A DNA stretch of 64,000 bases from Blastocatellia bacterium (GTDB taxonomy: Bacteria > Acidobacteriota > Blastocatellia > UBA7656 > JADIYM01): positions 62,001-126,000 of the forward strand of contig JADIYM010000039.1 in NCBI GenBank assembly GCA_016705245.1, in the 5' to 3' direction. Under the pieces are notes generated by a model that ran no database searches, was not told the origin of the DNA, and saw nothing but the letters and a program-made list of their open reading frames with translations. Every line of letters starts with the position of its first letter. Position 1 is the stretch's first letter. Shown here in pieces: positions 60,601 to 64,000 of the stretch. The position numbers and the translations under genes were made by a program.

Positions 60601-60643
60601 CTTGGCGCGAGATGTTCTCGCAAAGGCGCAAAGCCGCAAAGGA
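60584..60643. repeat. Family B hairpin repeat after the RNA candidate
   Basis: Arms of CTTTGCG/CGCAAAG 8-mers (left to ~60613, right from ~60617). Its left arm overlaps the 3' closing helix of the RNA candidate, and its right end is 15 nt before the recA stop on the other strand. It could terminate both. Confidence 0.82.
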
Positions 60644-60657
60644 AGATCCGGGTTGGA

Positions 60658-61704
<1,047 letters not shown>

Positions 61705-61770
61705 GGAGTTCCTCTTTCCCAGTACCAACGTAATCAGCCGGGGCACGCCGCCGACGATGAGGCATCCCGG

Positions 61771-61776
61771 ATTCTA
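61771..61776 (-). promoter_or_regulatory. Candidate recA -10 element (TAGAAT)
   Basis: TAGAAT on the minus strand about 67 nt before the recA start; the -35 region is GC-rich and weak, so an activator or alternative signal may matter. Confidence 0.35.
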
Positions 61777-61963
61777 CACACAGCCGCCCGCCCGACGCCA
61801 CAACATCTTCGAGGCGCCGGACGGTCGACCACGACCGCTTGTGACTCCCCATGATCGAGCCGAACCGCCTCCGGGTTGCGTGGACGGCGCAATTTTCGAT
61901 AAGAGTTTTTCAGGACGAGGTAATCGCGGCACCGGCCGGTAGAACCTCGGGAGGAGCCCAACC

Positions 61964-62728
61964 GTGCCGGATTTCCAGTTGCGAACCATTCAGACCTTTC
62001 AGGAGATCGACCAGTGCATCCAGTTGCAGCGGGCGACGTGGGGTTTGCCGGACGTCGACATCACGCCGGCGCGGCTGTTCGTCGTGGCGCAGTGGTCGGG
62101 GGCGCCGTCCATCGGAGCATTCGACACATCCGACCGGGTCGTCGGCTTCGTGCACACGCTGATGGCTCGTCACGAAGGCACGCCGGCCTTCTACTCGCAC
62201 ATGCTGGCCGTCGACGAATCCCTGCGTGACACCGGTATTGGATACAGCCTGAAGCTGGCCCAGCGCGACCAGGCGCTCGCGCTCAACGTCCCACTCGTGA
62301 TCTGGACTTTCGATCCGCTGCAGTCACGCAACGCGCATTTCAATCTGAACAAGCTCGGCGCGGTCGTGCGCCGCTACGCAGTGAATTTCTACGGTGAGCA
62401 GCACGCTTCGGTCTTCGATGCCGGCATCGGTTCCGACCGGGTGTTTGCGGAGTGGTGGGTCGGGTCCCGTCGTGTCGAGCTGGCGCTTGCAGGCGAACCG
62501 TCACCGCCCGACGTGAGCCACGATTCCATCGACATCCCCGGCGACTTCAACTCGGTAAAGCGGACCGATCACCAGCAGGCGCTCATCTGGCGGTTGCAGA
62601 CCCGCGAGGCCTTCCAGAGCCGGTTGAGTCGCGGACTGGTCGTCGTTGGGCTCGAACGCGATATTGGGAGCGGAATCAGCCGGTATCGTCTGGCGAGTGC
62701 GGAGGCGACCAGTGATGCGCTTCGATAG
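61964..62728 (+). CDS. GNAT-superfamily acyltransferase (COG3375-like)
   Basis: 254 residues. A GNAT-type core (RTIQTFQEIDQCIQLQRATWG, VVGFVHTL, FYSHMLAVDESLRDTGIGYSLKLAQRDQAL, IWTFDPLQSRNAHFNLNKLGAVVRRYAVNFYG) is followed by a second half of about 100 residues. It resembles the COG3375 proteins often encoded beside o-succinylbenzoate synthase/N-succinylamino acid racemase genes, where a GNAT enzyme succinylates D-amino acids. It overlaps the enolase-superfamily gene by 14 nt, supporting a joint role. Confidence 0.85.
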   Translation: MPDFQLRTIQTFQEIDQCIQLQRATWGLPDVDITPARLFVVAQWSGAPSIGAFDTSDRVVGFVHTLMARHEGTPAFYSHMLAVDESLRDTGIGYSLKLAQRDQALALNVPLVIWTFDPLQSRNAHFNLNKLGAVVRRYAVNFYGEQHASVFDAGIGSDRVFAEWWVGSRRVELALAGEPSPPDVSHDSIDIPGDFNSVKRTDHQQALIWRLQTREAFQSRLSRGLVVVGLERDIGSGISRYRLASAEATSDALR

Positions 62729-63833
62729 CGTCACCCTGCGCGAGATCGCTCTCGACCTCATCGCTCCGTTCGAAACCAGCTTCGGGCGCACGACCGACCG
62801 CCGGATCATTCTCGTCGAGGCACGGGCCGACGGTGCTTCGGGATGGGGCGAGTGCGTTGCGTCCGAGGGACCCTTCTTCAATGAGGAGTTCACCGATGGC
62901 GCGTGGGAAGTGATCCGGCAATTCGTGATCCCTCGGCTTGTCGAAGTGGAGATCGACGATCCCGAAGCCGTCTCCGCCGCTCTCAAGCCGATCCGCGGGA
63001 ATCGGATGGCCCGTGCGGCCGTCGAGACGGCTGCGTGGGACCTCGTTGCACGGCACCGCGGTCTTCCGCTCTGGCGAATGCTCGGTGGGAGTCGCCAGGC
63101 GATCGACTGCGGTGTATCGATCGGACTGCAGCCGTCTACCGAAGGACTGATCGAGAAGGTGCGGCGCGAACTCGATTCCGGATATCGCCGGATCAAGATC
63201 AAGATCGCACCAGGTCGGGACGTCGCACTCGTGGCGGCGGTACGCGATCGGTTCGGCGACATCGTTCTGTCGGTCGACGCGAACTCCGCATATTCGCTTG
63301 CGGATCTCGACACCCTCGAGGAGCTCGACCAGTTCGGACTGCTGATGATGGAACAGCCGTTGCGGCCCGGTGACCTGATCGATCACGCGAAACTTCAGGC
63401 GCGCCTGTCGACGGCGATTTGTCTCGACGAATCGGTCGTCGACGACGAGTCGTGCCGGCAGGCGCTCGAGATCGGCGCCTGCCGAATCGTCAATATCAAG
63501 CTCGGTCGCGTCGGCGGACACGCCGAGGCCCGGCGGATCGCCGATCGCTGTGCCGATGCGGGCGTGCCGGTCTGGTGCGGCGGCATGCTCGAGGCCGGCA
63601 TCGGGCGAATGCACAACGCCGCGATGTCGAGTCTCGGGGCTTTCACGCTCCCCGGCGACGTCTCGGACAGCCGGCGATACTGGCTCGACGACATCGTCGA
63701 GCCGCGCCCGACGGTCGAGCCCGATGGCACGATGCGGTTGCCGGAACTGCCGGGCATCGGCGTGGCGATTCGCCGGGAACGAATCGAAGCTCTCACGAAA
63801 CGACAGTGGACGTGGGAACGCGCGAGTGCCTGA
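62715..63833 (+). CDS. menC: Enolase-superfamily OSBS/N-succinylamino acid racemase (MenC-like)
   Basis: 372 residues from ATG 62715. Catalytic Lys pair region RIKIKIAPGRD, metal ligands in LSVDANSAYS, EQPLRPGD and ICLDESVVDD, and the second Lys in VNIKLGRVGG. The capping domain starts TLREIALDLIAPFETSFGRTTDRR. Such proteins make o-succinylbenzoate for menaquinone and/or racemise N-succinyl amino acids. MenG at 35407 supports menaquinone; the overlapping GNAT gene supports the racemase pathway. Which activity dominates cannot be read from sequence. Confidence 0.88.
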   Translation: MRFDSVTLREIALDLIAPFETSFGRTTDRRIILVEARADGASGWGECVASEGPFFNEEFTDGAWEVIRQFVIPRLVEVEIDDPEAVSAALKPIRGNRMARAAVETAAWDLVARHRGLPLWRMLGGSRQAIDCGVSIGLQPSTEGLIEKVRRELDSGYRRIKIKIAPGRDVALVAAVRDRFGDIVLSVDANSAYSLADLDTLEELDQFGLLMMEQPLRPGDLIDHAKLQARLSTAICLDESVVDDESCRQALEIGACRIVNIKLGRVGGHAEARRIADRCADAGVPVWCGGMLEAGIGRMHNAAMSSLGAFTLPGDVSDSRRYWLDDIVEPRPTVEPDGTMRLPELPGIGVAIRRERIEALTKRQWTWERASA

Positions 63834-63837
63834 CGCC

Positions 63838-63916
63838 CCTGCGGCTTTGCGCCTTTGCGCGAACCTCTTCACGCTCAAAGAAGTTCGCGCAAAGGCGCGA
63901 AGGCGCAAAGGCGCAA
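63838..63916. repeat. Family B hairpin repeat
   Basis: Left arm 63842-63864 (GGCTTTGCGCCTTTGCGCG) and right arm 63885-63916 of GCGCAAAG/GCGCGAAG 8-mers, just after the menC-like stop; likely transcription end. The final ~85 nt of the window show no gene. Confidence 0.85.
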
Positions 63917-64000
63917 GGAAGTGTTGCCGAAGTCTTGCCTTGTAGGTCATCCGGTTGCGGGGGTATCATCGGCTCTCCGCTCGCCAGTCCAGTCCGTAGC

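Larger units (their letters stand above)
60081..60657. other. Intergenic region with two promoters and a 6S-like RNA candidate
   Basis: 577 nt without a protein gene. The left part holds the minus-strand promoter of the RDD gene; the right part a plus-strand promoter, a candidate RNA (60404-60600) and a family B repeat. 60181-60369 shows nothing recognisable. Confidence 0.6.

Noticed and set aside
61705..61860. LexA box upstream of recA
   Set aside because: No GAAC-N4-GTTC or CTG-N10-CAG palindrome was found in a credible position.

Overview
The window is a GC-rich chromosomal segment with about 46 protein genes on both strands. No tRNA or rRNA genes and no phage or transposase genes were seen. 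The genes fit an aerobic diderm that uses menaquinone: lipoproteins, a twin-arginine signal, MenG, a cytochrome bc-type complex and F-type ATP synthase. The mix of secreted alkaline-phosphatase-fold enzymes with C-terminal LGY tails, a Ser/Thr kinase next to a WD40 protein, FG-GAP and C25 secreted proteins, and many intergenic hairpin repeats suggests Acidobacteriota or a related soil or sediment phylum. That placement is a guess from style, not a phylogeny.

Layout. 1-8180 (minus): APS kinase, four alkaline-phosphatase/phosphodiesterase paralogues and an M28 peptidase. 8490-19848: large secreted C25-type protein, PQQ-dependent sugar dehydrogenase-like lipoprotein, Coa1-like protein, glutamine-dependent NAD synthetase, FG-GAP protein and small lipoprotein. 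20028-27996: signal-peptidase-like protein without its serine, UppP, ABC-2 exporter, kinase/WD40 pair and secreted DUF3352-like protein. 28098-32685: Rieske, cytochrome b-c fusion, S21 and LigA. 33308-41142: zinc-ribbon membrane protein, non-catalytic M16 protein, MenG, TldD/TldE and glutamine synthetase. 41260-47356: CbbO/NorD-type VWA protein with its MoxR ATPase, MnmA and TIGR00266 protein. 48076-52620: ABC ATPase and binding protein without a permease, PLD-FHA fusion and hydrolase. 52896-54842: atpD-atpC only. 55144-63833: small Fis-type HTH, NrtR-like Nudix with nicotinamidase, RqcH, RDD protein, RecA, and a GNAT/enolase-superfamily pair (MenC or N-succinylamino acid racemase).

Three things stand out. 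(1) Intergenic hairpins of three unrelated sequence families share one design: each arm is about four tandem ~8-nt units, with 34-nt perfect arms around a 9-nt loop in the best copy of two families. (2) Two non-coding loci with near-consensus sigma70 promoters fold by eye into long hairpins; the one at 60404-60600 resembles 6S RNA. (3) Four genes carry single-base frameshifts; in the Rieske gene the extra G falls inside the cluster-binding motif and creates a false Rieske-cytochrome b fusion. These look like consensus errors, but raw reads must decide. Coordinates, folds and motifs were read by eye; no search or folding program was run.
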